From Crambe crambe (lineage: Eukaryota; Porifera; Demospongiae; Poecilosclerida; Crambeidae), in contig OZ004585.1 of NCBI GenBank assembly GCA_963924555.1, forward strand, positions 4,353,488 through 4,417,487: DNA of 64,000 nucleotides, written 5' to 3'. Numbering within the stretch: position 1 is the stretch's first letter; each line of letters opens with the position of its first letter. Position numbers and translations under genes: made by a program. The notes beneath the pieces are model-generated. The model was not told where the DNA came from and made no database searches. It saw only the letters and a list, made by a program, of their open reading frames with translations. Of this stretch, positions 36,752 through 47,866 are shown in pieces.

Positions 36752-37477
36752 TGCCACCTCCAGCCGCGCATCCCCTCCCAGAAGGTAAGCAACTATGGAA
36801 ATTTCTCCACTCTCACAATTACATCATCCAGTGCCACCTCCAGCTGTGCGCCCCATCCCAGAAGGTGAGCAACTACATGTATGTAGAATTATCACATTCA
36901 CTGCTCTTACAATTACATCATCCAGTGCCACCTCCAGCTGTGCACCCCATCCCAGAAGGTGAGCAACTACATGTATGTAGAATTATCACATTCACTGCTC
37001 TTACAATTACATCATCCAGTACCACCTCCAGCCGCACGCCCCCTCCCAGAAGGTAAGCACTATAGATAGCACATTTCATAATCTTACAATTACATCATCC
37101 AGTGCCATCTCCAGCTTCCCACCCTCACCCAGAAGGTGTATGGAGGGGTAGGGCCAGGGCCAGGCGGAGGGGGAGGGGACGTCAACGGTTCTGCCCGTTC
37201 CCGTGTGAGTACATACTTAACTATTTTCCACCAACACATAACATGCATCACCATAATCTATAATTCCAGACCCAAACATGTACAATGGAAATCGTAAGTA
37301 ATATAAAACAGTACAAAATCACTTAGCTATGGCTACTTCTCTTTTCCAGTACACTTTCATTACCATGGGAGGTAAAAAGTAAGTCGTGCACTCTAACACT
37401 ATAAAACATTTCATTTGCATCTCAATACTTGCAGAAATCCTCAACAAGAACTCAAGGCAAGCATAAAGCTGCTATAG
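36752..37477 (+). CDS. proline-rich protein with tandem 33-nt mini-exons (5' end not found)
   Basis: Plus-strand gene with at least four identical-length mini-exons: 36752-36784, 36832-36864, 36926-36958, 37020-37052. Each follows CATCATCCAG, ends in CCCAGAAG at GTAAGC or GTGAGC, is 33 nt, and is phase 1 at both ends, so each adds 11 residues of the type VPPPAVHPIPE-G. A fifth (37103) runs on into an Arg/Gly-rich or Gly/Pro-rich segment to about 37204. It is followed by in-phase exons 37270-37293, 37350-37371 and 37435-37477 (stop). An upstream unit (36681) has lost its donor. Repeat units including introns are about 80-94 bp. No known family; a structural or secreted low-complexity protein is possible. 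The start exon is not identified. Confidence 0.6.
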
Positions 37478-37633
37478 CTAGGCTTCATTTAACCCTATTG
37501 CTTTATACTTGCAGAACTCAAATCATTCATAATAACTTAGATATAATCTCGCGATCATCACGTACTCAAACAGCAGATCTCTATACTAAGCTGCACAAAA
37601 TCCTGCTATCAAAGCTACCAGCATCATAACATG

Positions 37634-38401
37634 CAGGGGCGTAAGAAGATGTTTTCTGATGGGGGGGGGGGCTGATGTATGTGTGCTGATCCGCGCGCTT
37701 GCGTGCGGGAAAATTTTTAGCTGACCACGCCCACTTTCCTTAACCACACTCATTTTTGGATACCACAACTGGCTTAACAGTGCAGAGGTGTTGGAAGCAA
37801 GATTCGATTGGTCAAGCCCAAAATTGAAACATAATTACCGAAGTTCTACAGTTTGCTATACTTGAGCATCATATGTATTTAAGTTATTGATTGATAGCCA
37901 CATAATAATTAATCCCAAAATATTTTATTATTGATTGATAGCCACTTAATAATTAATCTTGTTTTTCCCAAAATATTGGTCAGGCCTGGGCCTGACTGGC
38001 CTTACCTGTTCCACCGCCTATGCAGTGGCATCAGTGCTTGTGATTGAGGTCTCTGAAGATGGACCAGCATCATCACTTGCAAATACAATATTTATAATGT
38101 ACATATGCAATCTTACATCGATAGTTAGCTACCTGAGAACTGAATTGGAGCGATGAATTCTCATAGTAGAGCCAAGCTAACTGCTGAGTTAGGTGTTACT
38201 AATACTTAATTAACCAACGTCATCTCATTCTGTGATGTTAATACTTAGCTAGTAGGTGTTATTAATACTTAGTTGACATGCAGCATCTGTTTTGCACATA
38301 CTAATGCCTATATATGTGCAGGTACTATCCATTTTGAGTGGGGGGCTAAAGCCCCCCCCCCCCCCCCCCCCCCCCCAGCCCCCCTGCTTCTTACGCCCAT
38401 G
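37634..38401. mobile_element. 768-bp TIR element with ACATG TSD
   Basis: Left end CAGGGGCGTAAGAAG, right end CTTCTTACGCCCATG, each followed inward by a G- or C-run. ACATG occurs outside both ends (37629-37633, 38402-38406). It resembles the 36100-36422 element in end sequence, 5-bp TSD and the GCGCGCTTGCGTGCGGGAAA and CACGCCCACTTTCC words. Confidence 0.8.
38351..38376. repeat. C26 tract
   Basis: Long homopolymer at the right end of the element above. Confidence 0.8.
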
Positions 38402-38439
38402 ACATGTACACACAGGAGGTAGCACACGTGCCACAAATT

Positions 38440-38720
38440 ACTACTCTTATTTGCTCATTCCCCACACCCTCCCTCATACAAGACAACCAAACGTCTAGTA
38501 TTCAACTTAATGCTTCATTCTGCTCTCATTTGCACTGCATATGCTCATCCATCCTCCCTCATGTAAGACAACCAAACCTCAACAACTATTATTAAATTCA
38601 ATGATTGTGCTCCTCTACAATAATGCTTTTCACTCCTCAGTACTGTATCCACAACAGATAGCTCCTTCATGTCAGTCATACTCTCCTCCCTCAAGATAAC
38701 AAAACATTCTTCAGTCCTAT
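38440..38720. repeat. weak tandem repeat of about 100 bp
   Basis: Three diverged copies of a unit containing CCTCCCTCATACAAGACAAC followed by CAAAC and an AT-rich spacer. Confidence 0.5.
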
Positions 38721-39152
38721 GCTTGCAAACAATACCGATTGCAAATTAACCCTCAGCAGGCATGCACGAGAGGGTACTCTCAATACAAAAACTGCCCAAT
38801 CACTCCTTATTGCACATGCCCACACACATTAATTGAAAAAAGAAAACACCGAAATCTGGGTATTAGCTAAGTGCAGCCATTCATTTCTTCAGGTTCTTCT
38901 TCACCACTGCACCTTCTCATTCTCTGCCAAGTGAAGATATTGAAGCCTCTTCATCAGTCAATCATCCCTGACGAATATAACATTCAAAATTAATCATTGA
39001 GCTTTTCTTAGCATATATTTGGAAATAACTACTTCTTATGAATATGAATAATACACAAGTATTGTTATCTTCCATATCCAGTGCTATGTGCTTACCAAAG
39101 AGGAACATTTCAATTTATATAGCTAATTACAAAGAAAAAGAATGGAAACAAG

Positions 39153-39664
39153 TGAATGCAAAAAATTTCTTCTAAATAAAAAGTGAAGTAGGGATAGCAG
39201 TAAATTTAGCTGCATTCCTATCACTCCTACCCCTCCTAAAATTTCAATATCCACGCCCATATATACACCCAACTTAAATCCCTACTCTTCACTCCCCCTT
39301 CAGCAATACGTGAATCAAGTAACCCCTTACCCGTACCCATCACCAAACTCAAGAATCACAGCAATAATATTATTACAAAACTACTATTCCTACTTCACTC
39401 CTAGGCCTCCTTAGGAGTGAAGTAGGAATAGTAGTTTTGTAATAATATTATTGCTCTGATTCTTGAGTTTGGTGATGGGTACGGGTAAGGGGTTACTTGA
39501 CTCACGTATTGCTGAAGGGGGAGTGAAGAGTAGGGATTTAAGTTGGGTGTATATATGGGTGTGGATATTGAAATTTTAGGAGGGGTAGGAGTGATAGGAA
39601 TGCAGCTAAATTTTACTGCTATCCCTACTTCACTTTTTATTTAGAAGAAATTTTTTGCATTCAT
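39153..39664. mobile_element. 512-bp foldback MITE (250-bp arms)
   Basis: The two halves are almost perfect reverse complements around CCTAGGCCTCC near 39405. Outer ends are TGAATGCAAAAAATTTCTTC and TAAATAAAAAGTGAAGTAGG. High arm identity suggests recent formation or ongoing gene conversion. Immediately followed by a TAGGGATG-family unit (39680-39824). Confidence 0.9.
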
Positions 39665-39824
39665 TATACATTGTTTTGTCTTCTGTGTAGATGTAGGGAT
39701 AGGGCGCCCGGCCATGACTTGTGAGAACCTGTAGAGTAAGGGTAGAAGAGAAAGAAGAGTTTTTAGTTTATACAGTCTTAATGACCTTTGACCTGCCATC
39801 CCTACTTAGAGAGTGCTACCGCAC

Positions 39825-41575
39825 ATAAAGGATCTGTCTTGAGAGTGTCTATTGGCACCACAAGTGTTCTTTTTCCTATATTTTGCCACTTCACCAACTC
39901 CTTCTCTGCATCGCTCCAACCACACTTTCCTACGTATCTTGACATAGCTAACTGGTACCAACTCTCCTTCAAACCAATTGCCTGTAGGTCTCCTGATATC
40001 AGGTCTCTCTCCACCTCTTCTTTGGCCCATGGCATGCCCTCTTCTTCCCCAGCTCCCCAAACAACGACTTCTTTGGCATCATCCATGCGACCCAGATGAC
40101 CCTGTCCATAATGATGTCTGGGATCTGCCAAACTTGTTTGCTAGGGTCTTTGATGTCAATCTCTGCTCCCACTGCTCATACCTGGTGACACCTAGCTATA
40201 GGATGGTCCTCACACAGTGATTGTGAAAGGTGGTCAGTCACCTCACATGTTCAGCTTTTAGAGTCCATGTTTCTGCTCCATACATCAACACTGCCAATAC
40301 TGTGGCCCTGTACACTGCTCTCTTGGTTGGTAATGAGAGGATAGGGTTATTGAAGATTGGGCCTCTCAGAGAGCCAAAAGCTCTAGAGGCTTTCACAATC
40401 CTGCACTTCACATCATTCGTAACATCTCCATCCCTTAACATGACTGAGCCCAAATACGCAAAGTGATCTACCATCTCTACCTCCCCACCTTCAACCTGAA
40501 CTGGAGCAACATCCTCTTCATTAAGGGATTCTCCCACAGCCATTCCCTTCATCTTCTCAATGCTCACTGTCAATCCCCACCTTCCTTGCCATAGTCTCCA
40601 GACAGCCTCGGGATGTAGTGTACAGCGCAACATCATTGGCAAACTGGGACTCTGTCACTCTCACCACACTCAACCTTGACTTCGCAGTCCTGTTTCCATC
40701 CAGCTTCCTTCCACGACGAAAGAGAACATCCACTCCAGCCTCAGTGTCACCCCTATGCCAACTAGCCACCACAGCACTGAAATAGATGTTGAAGAGTGTG
40801 GGAGCCAGTGTGCACCCATGCTGAAGGCCATAACTTCAAAACCATCAGAGAGCGAAGTTCCTATTCTGACTTCAGCCTCCATGCCTTCATGAAAGGACTT
40901 CACAATCCTCAACATCCTTGGAGGTGCACCACACCTCTCCAACACCCGCCACAGAACTGCTCTTGGCACAGAGTCGTATGCCTTCCGCAAGTCCACAAAG
41001 AGGGTGAATAATGAATCATGATGCCCTTGCCTTCTCCAGCAGCTGTCTTACCACAAAAATCATATCACTCCCTTCCTAAAACCACACTGGGATTCTGGCA
41101 GCACCCGCTCTGCAATCATCTGAAGCCACTCTTGGATGATCCTAGCAAAGATTTTCCCCACCACATCCAACAAGCTGATCCCACGCCAGTTGTCACAGTG
41201 CTGGGGTATAGGCACCACTTCAGCATTCTTCCAATCTGCCACTACCTCCCCCTCCCTCCACATGACCTACATCAACTCCAATAGCCTGTTCCAGAGAATT
41301 GCACCACCAAACAACACCAGCTCAGGCAGGATCCCTGTCTTACCTCCAGCCTTACGCCTCTTCATCTTGGACAGAGCTGCCTCCAGTTCCTCTTCTGTGG
41401 AGGGCTCATCAAGGTCCAGACAAGGGGGCAATAATGGCATCTCCTGGACAACTGCATCGTCAAACTCACTTTGCTGGTTCAACAACTTGTGGAAGTGCTG
41501 ATACCACCTTTGTAGCACTTCCTCTGGACCCTGTGTCATCCCACCATCCTCCTTCCTCACTTCACTCTAGGTGAT
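39825..41575 (-). pseudogene. non-LTR retrotransposon (LINE) reverse transcriptase, 5'-truncated and decayed
   Basis: Minus-strand pieces in several frames give the C-terminal two thirds of a LINE ORF2. In order: WYQHFHKLLNQQ...LSKMKRRKAGG (41560-41270), EVVPIPQHCDNWRGISLLDV (41260-41060), DLRKAYDSVPRAVLWRVLER (40996-40670), SQFANDVALY (near 40640, where the catalytic FADD motif reads FAND), VDHFAYLGSVMLRDGDVTND and the Cys-poor tail ending LGRMDDAKEV. The endonuclease is missing. Frameshifts and the FADD change show that it is dead. Its 3' end cuts a TAGGGAT hairpin at 39824, so that hairpin element was the insertion target. Confidence 0.88.
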
Positions 41576-41629
41576 AAGGATAAAGGTAGCTAGCTTCTAC
41601 ACAAATTTGTCAACCTTTACCCATCAAAA

Positions 41630-41659
41630 AGTATGATAGTACTCTCTAAGTAGGGATAG
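41630..41659 (+). repeat. TAGGGAT hairpin (diverged copy)
   Basis: GTATGATAGTACTCTCTAAG then TAGGGATAGC. The left stem half is partly lost; it abuts the kinase-exon scrap. Confidence 0.6.
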
Positions 41660-41663
41660 CACG

Positions 41664-41699
41664 GCTGAATATCTCCCAGCAAGTTACTCCAAATGACCA
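41664..41699 (-). pseudogene. orphan tyrosine-kinase exon fragment (subdomain IX)
   Basis: After an AG at 41700-41701 the minus strand reads [12 protein letters not shown], identical in protein to the start of exon 22447-22305 of the kinase gene, with about three synonymous differences in 36 nt. The match stops abruptly where the TAGGGAT hairpin begins. It is a remnant of a second kinase gene cut by a repeat insertion. Confidence 0.8.
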
Positions 41700-42016
41700 C
41701 TGTGGCTTAATAATGCCTTAATTCTAATTTCATTAAGTCCACAAAGTATGGATTCCTCCATAATAATCCAGGAGTCACAATCAGTATTAATGTCAATATG
41801 CAGCTAAAGAGTACAAATTTTCCTAGACATGATAGCTAATAGCTATCTAAAAGCATATTCAATAAAACTGTTACAGTTATAAAATGAGTAGAGAATTATT
41901 AATGAAGTGGTAGCTAGAGGAAAATCTTAATGCCCAAATAATTCAAATTGTATTTGGTGCTAACTGGAATGGTTAAAAAATTAAGTGGGATTAAAAAAAT
42001 AAGTCTATAAATTAAT

Positions 42017-42876
42017 TTAGTTACGGTCAAGTACGAGGATAAGAGCAAAATTAAAATAACATAAAGTGGGATAAATGTAGCTGCTAACGCTTAAATATTT
42101 GCACAAGGTTATTACAAAATCAGCTGTATATATCATTCCATTTTTATCAACTGCTATGCCATAAATATCTACAAAATTTATTTTCTTTTCTTCATTTTTA
42201 CCAATTGAATCAGTTAACTCTCCATTGGGTTTGAATACACATACACGACAGTTAGCATGATCAGCAACAAATACATTGTCATCATTATCAATGCATATTC
42301 CTGCAGGTGAGTAAAGAGTATCATTACCGAAGTTTGTGATGTATTCTCCCTTGGCATCAAAGCTCTGTACACGATTATTGTTCATATCTGCTACATAGAC
42401 AGTACCATCGTTAGCCACTGCCACATCACATGGGTGGTCGAATTCTTTCTCTTGATGACCCCTGCTACCAAACTCGAAAAGAAAGTTCAGATCTAAATCC
42501 AGTACCTGGATTCTGTTGTTGCATTCATCTGCTATGTAAACCCTCCCCATTGCTATGCTAGTTGAAATGCCACAACGACCATTAAATTCTGATGGCTTGG
42601 TACCTTTTACCCCACCAACAGATTTGATACAAAAACCTTCAAAAGAATACTTTGAGATGGATTGATTGCTTCTATCTGATATGAACAGGTAGTTTCTATC
42701 TGTTGATACTCCTCTGGGACTCGGTTTTGATTTTTCTCTTTTGAGTTTGAAAGATGTAATGATTTCTCCTTCCTTAGAATAGATGTTGACATGTTTATCA
42801 GAATCTCCCACTATTACTATCTTATCATCTGTCACTGTTAGCATATCAGGACATTTTACTTTGATTGTTTGGACAT
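42017..42876 (-). CDS. NHL-repeat protein, last coding exon
   Basis: Minus-strand exon beginning at an acceptor (TTTTTTTCAG, first base 42876) and ending at a stop at 42017; about 286 codons. It encodes a six-bladed NHL-type propeller: repeated motifs such as GISTSIAMGRVYIADECNNR, CDVAVANDGTVYVADMNNNR, AGICIDNDDNVFVADHANCR and YGIAVDKNGMIYTADF. NHL propellers bind RNA or protein partners, often at the C-terminus of TRIM (RING/B-box/coiled-coil) proteins. No RING or B-box exon is visible nearby, because the 5' flank is interrupted by a Gypsy element, so the N-terminal architecture is unknown. Confidence 0.85.
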
Positions 42877-43576
42877 CTGAAAAAAATAAAATAGAAATTC
42901 AGTAAAGCATGCTTAACTTTTGTAATGGATTCTGGAAGTGCTTCAGTCAAAACTCTTGTACTATTTACAGTAGTAGCTATTGTTTTGTGGCTGTATCATC
43001 ATGACAAACTAAAATTATGGCAGTAATTTTTTTAAATTTAGTAGATGAGGAAGTTCAGTTACTCAACTATGACCATAATGTAAGGTTCAATGCATGTGCA
43101 TGACCTAAATAGTTTTCATATGATTTCTCCCTATAGAGTAGCTGTGAATTTTAATAAGAAAAAATGTAGCCAATGGCATCTTTGTGCTCTTAACAGCTGT
43201 TATATTGCTTTAATTTTCTCATCAACAATGTTATTTTATTCACCATAGCAATCTGTCACAGTCAAAATTAATTTTTAGTCATATCACTCATACTTGAAAA
43301 ATTTGCAGAACCAAAATTAAGTTGATATCAAAGCAACTAGCTGAAAAGTGTGCATGTGGGGCTGGCTGTGCCAGACCAGTATTTGCCTTGGGTACATTCT
43401 TGAGTAACCACAAGATACTGTATAGCCGGAAATGTTGATGAAGATTTTAATTTGATGCTTTGCGGATCAAATCACCAAAAATAAAACCATTGAAAAATCA
43501 TGCAAGTTCGCAATATGTTGCATGCCATTTATTGCACACCACTGCTGGAGAGAGGCCTCCCTGGAGGAGTAGCGCC

Positions 43577-43767
43577 TATAATGTTCACTAGATCAGTCTT
43601 TATTTAAGTTCTTACAAACAATCTTTTGTATAGCTGTATGCTAGCTAGCTACATGAGGTCTAATCACGTGACCCAATCAATGATGATACAGAATAATGTG
43701 ATAGAATAATGTGATACAGAATGATGTGATTGATAGAATAGAATAATGATAGATACTAAATATTACA
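43577..43767 (-). repeat. 3' LTR of Gypsy element
   Basis: On the minus strand reads TGTAATATTTAGTATC ... AGTGAACATTATA. About 97 percent identical to 47867-48057. Confidence 0.9.
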
Positions 43768-43821
43768 TCTCTTCCTTTCTTTAGATTTACAATAACTACT
43801 ATATAATGACTCACAACAAAT

Positions 43822-44941
43822 TCAATGATCATAAATGTTTTGGCCATATCTGTGAGTTGGCCTTCGGTTCCTTGTTGGATATCTCAATTGACCAGGCTGA
43901 CCATCACCTGATTCATTTCGTGGCCTCACAGTATCTCTTCGGGGGCTCACATCATGATGATCATCATCATCTTCGTCTTCCTCCTCTTCCTCAGGATGAA
44001 AATTTCCAGGATTAACTCTCTTGAATAGTGAAACATTTCTAGTGATATACTTTTTGTTGCTGTTATCATGGTACCTTTTTTTTCGAGTAACACGAAATGG
44101 TGCTGGGTCAAATCTGGTGGAAAATTTATTTTGTTTCTTCTGTCTAATGAGAACTATATCTCCAATATTGATATGTGAGATTGCAGCTCTTCGTTTCTGA
44201 TAAGCATATTTTTTCATTCGGTCCTTGGCTTTCTCATCTCTCTCTTGGATCACAGTGTCCTTTTCAGGGTCACCTCTGGATACCATTTGTGGAAGTTTTT
44301 GTTTTGATCTCTCTATTGAACAGCAATTTTGCAGGGGAGAATCCAGTTGTGGCATGTGGAGTCGCTCGATAGTTCAACAAAAAGATGTGGAGCTCTTTCT
44401 TCCAGTCCCTTCTTTCCATGTTGGCAGCACGAATGGATTTAGTTAGGGGCTTCATGAAATTTTCTGCTTCTGAATTGGCTTGAGGCAAAAGCGGTGTGAT
44501 TTGTTGGTGGTTTATTCCCCATTCATCCATGAAAGCTTTGAATTCGTGACTGGTAAAGGGTGGGCCATTGTCGGTTCTGACAACTCTTGGTATCCCATGG
44601 GTTGAGAAAATTCGTTCCAACTTCGATATTGTTCCTTTTGCTGCTGTGGATGAGACAACATCTACTTCAGGGAAACGTGAATACGCATCTATCACCACTA
44701 ATACATATTCCTCAGTCAGAAAGGGACCACAAAAATCCATGTGAACAGTGTGCCACAGCTCAGGTGGTAGTGGAGACATCTGTAGTGGATCAGGGTGACT
44801 TGCAGGACTGTTGGCTTGACAAGCCATGCAATTGTTGATCAGCTTCTTTACTTCTTCGTCAATTTTTGGAAACCATATCTTTTCTCGTAGCAGCTGTTTT
44901 GTCTTTACTAAGCCTTGATGACCTTCATGTGCAATAGACAT
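43822..44941 (-). pseudogene. Gypsy integrase and C-terminal tail
   Basis: Zinc-binding HHCC region (HEGHQG ... NNCMACQ), then the catalytic core with VHMDFCGPF, VRTDNGPPF and NSEAENF giving D, D and E. A second frame (44355-43822) continues with the integrase C-terminal domain (INIGDIVLIRQ, FDPAPFRVT) and an acidic EEEEDEDDDD tail. The change of frame near 44300 breaks the protein. Confidence 0.88.
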
Positions 44942-44947
44942 AGCTTG

Positions 44948-46478
44948 TTATTGTAGTGATAGTGGCATCACGATACGATTACCTCGTAGGATAATGTCGG
45001 CCTCTTCATTGACGGTTAGCTCATCTCTGATTCTGCTGAATGCCTTTAACTCTGCTATATTGACTCCTTCATCTTCCTCTTCTACTGATGTCCAGTCATC
45101 AGACCGGATTAGATTAGCCAATTTCTGGAGGGTGCAGTCAACTTTCGTCATCTGTTGTATCTCCACCAATGACATTGCCTTTGGTACAGCATGGGTGGAT
45201 AGAAACTTGATATAATCTTCAGCTATTCTTTCTTGCTTTTCTACAATCTCAGGACTAGGATGTCTGGACAAAAAATCTGATGGATTGTCTGCTCCTTTGG
45301 TGTGTAGTGCAGAGAAGTTGTAGTCTTGAAGACGGAGGTTCCACCTCTCAATATGGGCTGGTGTTTTCGATTTTTCGTTGTTCAGGATGAGTTCGATGGG
45401 TTTGCAATCCGTATGTAGGATAAAGTGGTCACCATACAGGTAGATGTGTAGGCGTTCTACTGCCCATACTATTGCCAGAGCTTCTCTTTTGGTTTGTGAA
45501 TACCATTGCTCTGCAGATGATAGAGATCTGCTGACATATGCAACAATTCTTCGATCATCTTTTCCTGGAGTGTGTTGTGATAGTATAGCTGATAATCCCC
45601 ATGGAGAAGCATCTGTAACAAGTTCTGTTTGCTTCTTTTTATCAAAATACGTCATCACCGTGTCACTGGTAAGGATTTCTTTCACTTTTTTGAAAGCAAC
45701 ATCTTCCTTCTCTGTCCATTTGAATCGTACGTTCTTCTTTGTGAGTTCTCTCAGGGGTTGAGTAATGTCACTGAACTTTGGCACAGTATGTCGCCATGCC
45801 GAGGAAGCTGCGAATACCCGTAGTAGATGTTGGAGGTGGAGCATCATGAATGGCTTGTACCTTTTGGGGATCAGGCGATATTCCCTTATCAGAGAACATG
45901 AAACCAAAGAATGATAGTGAATCTAGTGAATTTTTATTGAATGAACACTTTTCTTTGTTCAGTGTCAATTCACTGCTATTAAATTGTTCCAAAACAGCTC
46001 GTAGTGCATCGTCATGATTTTGTTTTGTTTTCCCAAATACGATCACATCGTCACTGATATTGAGAGTACCAGGAATGTCACGTAGCTGTTCACTAATGAT
46101 ATGTTGAAATAGCTCACTTGCCGAATTTGTGCCAAAATTGAGCCTTGTGTACCTCCGTAGACCCTTGTGTGTAGCGAAAGTCGTGATGTATCTGCTTTCT
46201 GGTGCCAGCGATATCTGATGGTAACCTGAGCATAAATCAAGCTTTGAGAAATGTGTTGCTCCATTTAGAACATGAATCAAATCGTCTATGGTTGGACTTG
46301 GATGACGTTCCCTGCGTATGGCCTTGTTGGGCATCCTCATATCAACACAGAGACGAATTTCCCCACTCTTCTTGGGAATTACAACTAACGGCGAGATCCA
46401 GGGAGTAGGTCCTTCAACTCTCTCAATGATGTTTTGTTGTTCCAACTTTTTCAGTTCAGCTGAAACTTTCTTCCTCAT
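44948..46478 (-). pseudogene. Gypsy reverse transcriptase and RNase H
   Basis: RT with WISPLVVIPKKSGEIRLCVD, FSKLDLCSGYHQISL, and the catalytic ISDDVIVFG box (the ISDD variant is common in this group). Then FFGFMFSDKGI and the connection. A frameshift near 45790 leads into RNase H with LVTDASPWGLSAILSQ and ALAIVWAVERLHIYLYG. The fold-critical residues are present; the frameshift makes it non-functional as a single protein. Confidence 0.9.
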
Positions 46479-47211
46479 GTGAAAGGGAATCTTGCGTGCG
46501 GGCTGAGCGACTGACTGTACGGCTTGGTCAATGTGTATAATTTTGCTTTGTAATCCTTGAGCTTTCCGATTCCTTTGAATACATTAGGGTACTGCTGCAC
46601 TAACTGATCACATCCTGTGACATTGTTGACTTTGACCTCTACGAGTCCAAGTTCTGAAGCTGTGTGATAACTCAAAAGTGAGCCGTGCAGACCCTTTACC
46701 ACATGGAGAGTGGCACTAATGCTATTACTTCCTGTTTCTAGAGTAGCATCAAATTTTCCAAGAATTGATAGTTGAGATCTCGAACCATATGCAAATAATC
46801 GAGCAGATGATTGTCGGAGTTCAATTTGCTCAGATTGGGTGATTTTTGCAAAGGCACCAGCGTCGATCGTCATTTTAATTGACACGCCTTCGACATTAAC
46901 AGTGTTTCTGGCACTTTTGGCTTACTGCCGTCTTGTTCTAATGTATACACATACTCCTCATCACTGCTGCTCGTTTGAGAAGATGGTTGAGGTTCTGCCA
47001 TGATCTGATGAATTTGAGAATTTGATTTTGATGATGAATGACTCGACTGTGGGTAATTTTTTTTACCATGCTTTTGACTGTCTGCTTTGTGACGAGATAA
47101 ACACACTTTTGCAAAATGATTAGGTTTCTTACAATTATGACAGACTTGACCTTGAGCTGCTTTGATATGCGGCCAAGTTAATCCACACTTGCGACACTTA
47201 TTTGGTTTCAC
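46475..47211 (-). pseudogene. Gypsy zinc knuckle and aspartic protease
   Basis: Two zinc fingers (CRKCGLTWPH and CHNCKKPNHFAKVC) followed by a protease whose active site reads IDAGA instead of the usual D-T/S-G-A, so it is probably inactive. A frame change separates the finger part (47211-46870) from the protease (46885-46475). Confidence 0.82.
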
Positions 47212-47369
47212 AGACTGAGATGAATGTGACTTGGGTGGTCTAGTGGACTGTCATTTTTGATGAATGCGATGTACATTCTCTGTGGTGGTATATACTGGGT
47301 TGAGAAGAATGCTCCATACCACTTGCCTGGCTTTCACTAGCCTCGAGTGCTCGGGCTTTTGACAACAAT

Positions 47370-47846
47370 TTATCCAGTGTCATCTCCTCTTTCCATAGAC
47401 CAAATCGTCGTAATCCTTTTCGACAAACAATGTTGAATAACAGCGGACTTCAGTTCTTTGTCCAGATTCTCGAACTCACAATGGGCAGCCAACTTTCGAA
47501 GACGGGTAACATACTGATCAGTTGTCTCTCCAGCCTGTTGAACAGCCTCCCTAAATTGAAAAATCTCATAGTCAACATTCTTTTTTGGTAGAAAGTAACC
47601 ATCCAGCTTTGCTAAAGCTGTTGTATAGTCATCTCCCGTATCAGGAAGAGTATCAAAGAGTTCTTGTGTTTCTTGTCCGGCTTGATATAGCAACAGAGCA
47701 CGTTTCTGCTTGTCTTCAGTTATGTTGAAAGCAGCCAAGTACGTTTCAAACCGACGCTTCCAACTTTTCCAACGTTGGCTCAAAGAGCTCGGGTCACTTA
47801 CAGGATCAAAAGGTGGGAGCGGAGTTACTTCAACTCTGCCAGCCAT
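47370..47846 (-). pseudogene. Gypsy gag-like N-terminal part
   Basis: Starts MAGRVEVTPLPPFDPVSDPS about 20 nt from the LTR. Contains WKSWKRRFETYLAAFN and QTTDQYVTRLRKLA-like capsid motifs typical of Ty3/Gypsy gag. The frame breaks near 47390 before the zinc knuckles. Confidence 0.82.
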
Positions 47847-47866
47847 TATTTATCCTCGTCGCCACT

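Noticed and set aside
40230..41574. several plus-strand open frames of 70-120 codons
   Set aside because: They are the antisense of the LINE reverse transcriptase, whose motifs are on the minus strand.
14243..41659. CRISPR-like array
   Set aside because: The repeated hairpins are dispersed, tens of bases to kilobases apart, in both orientations, in a eukaryotic genome; not an array.
43806..46408. plus-strand open frames across the Gypsy region
   Set aside because: Antisense shadows of pol; no independent signal.
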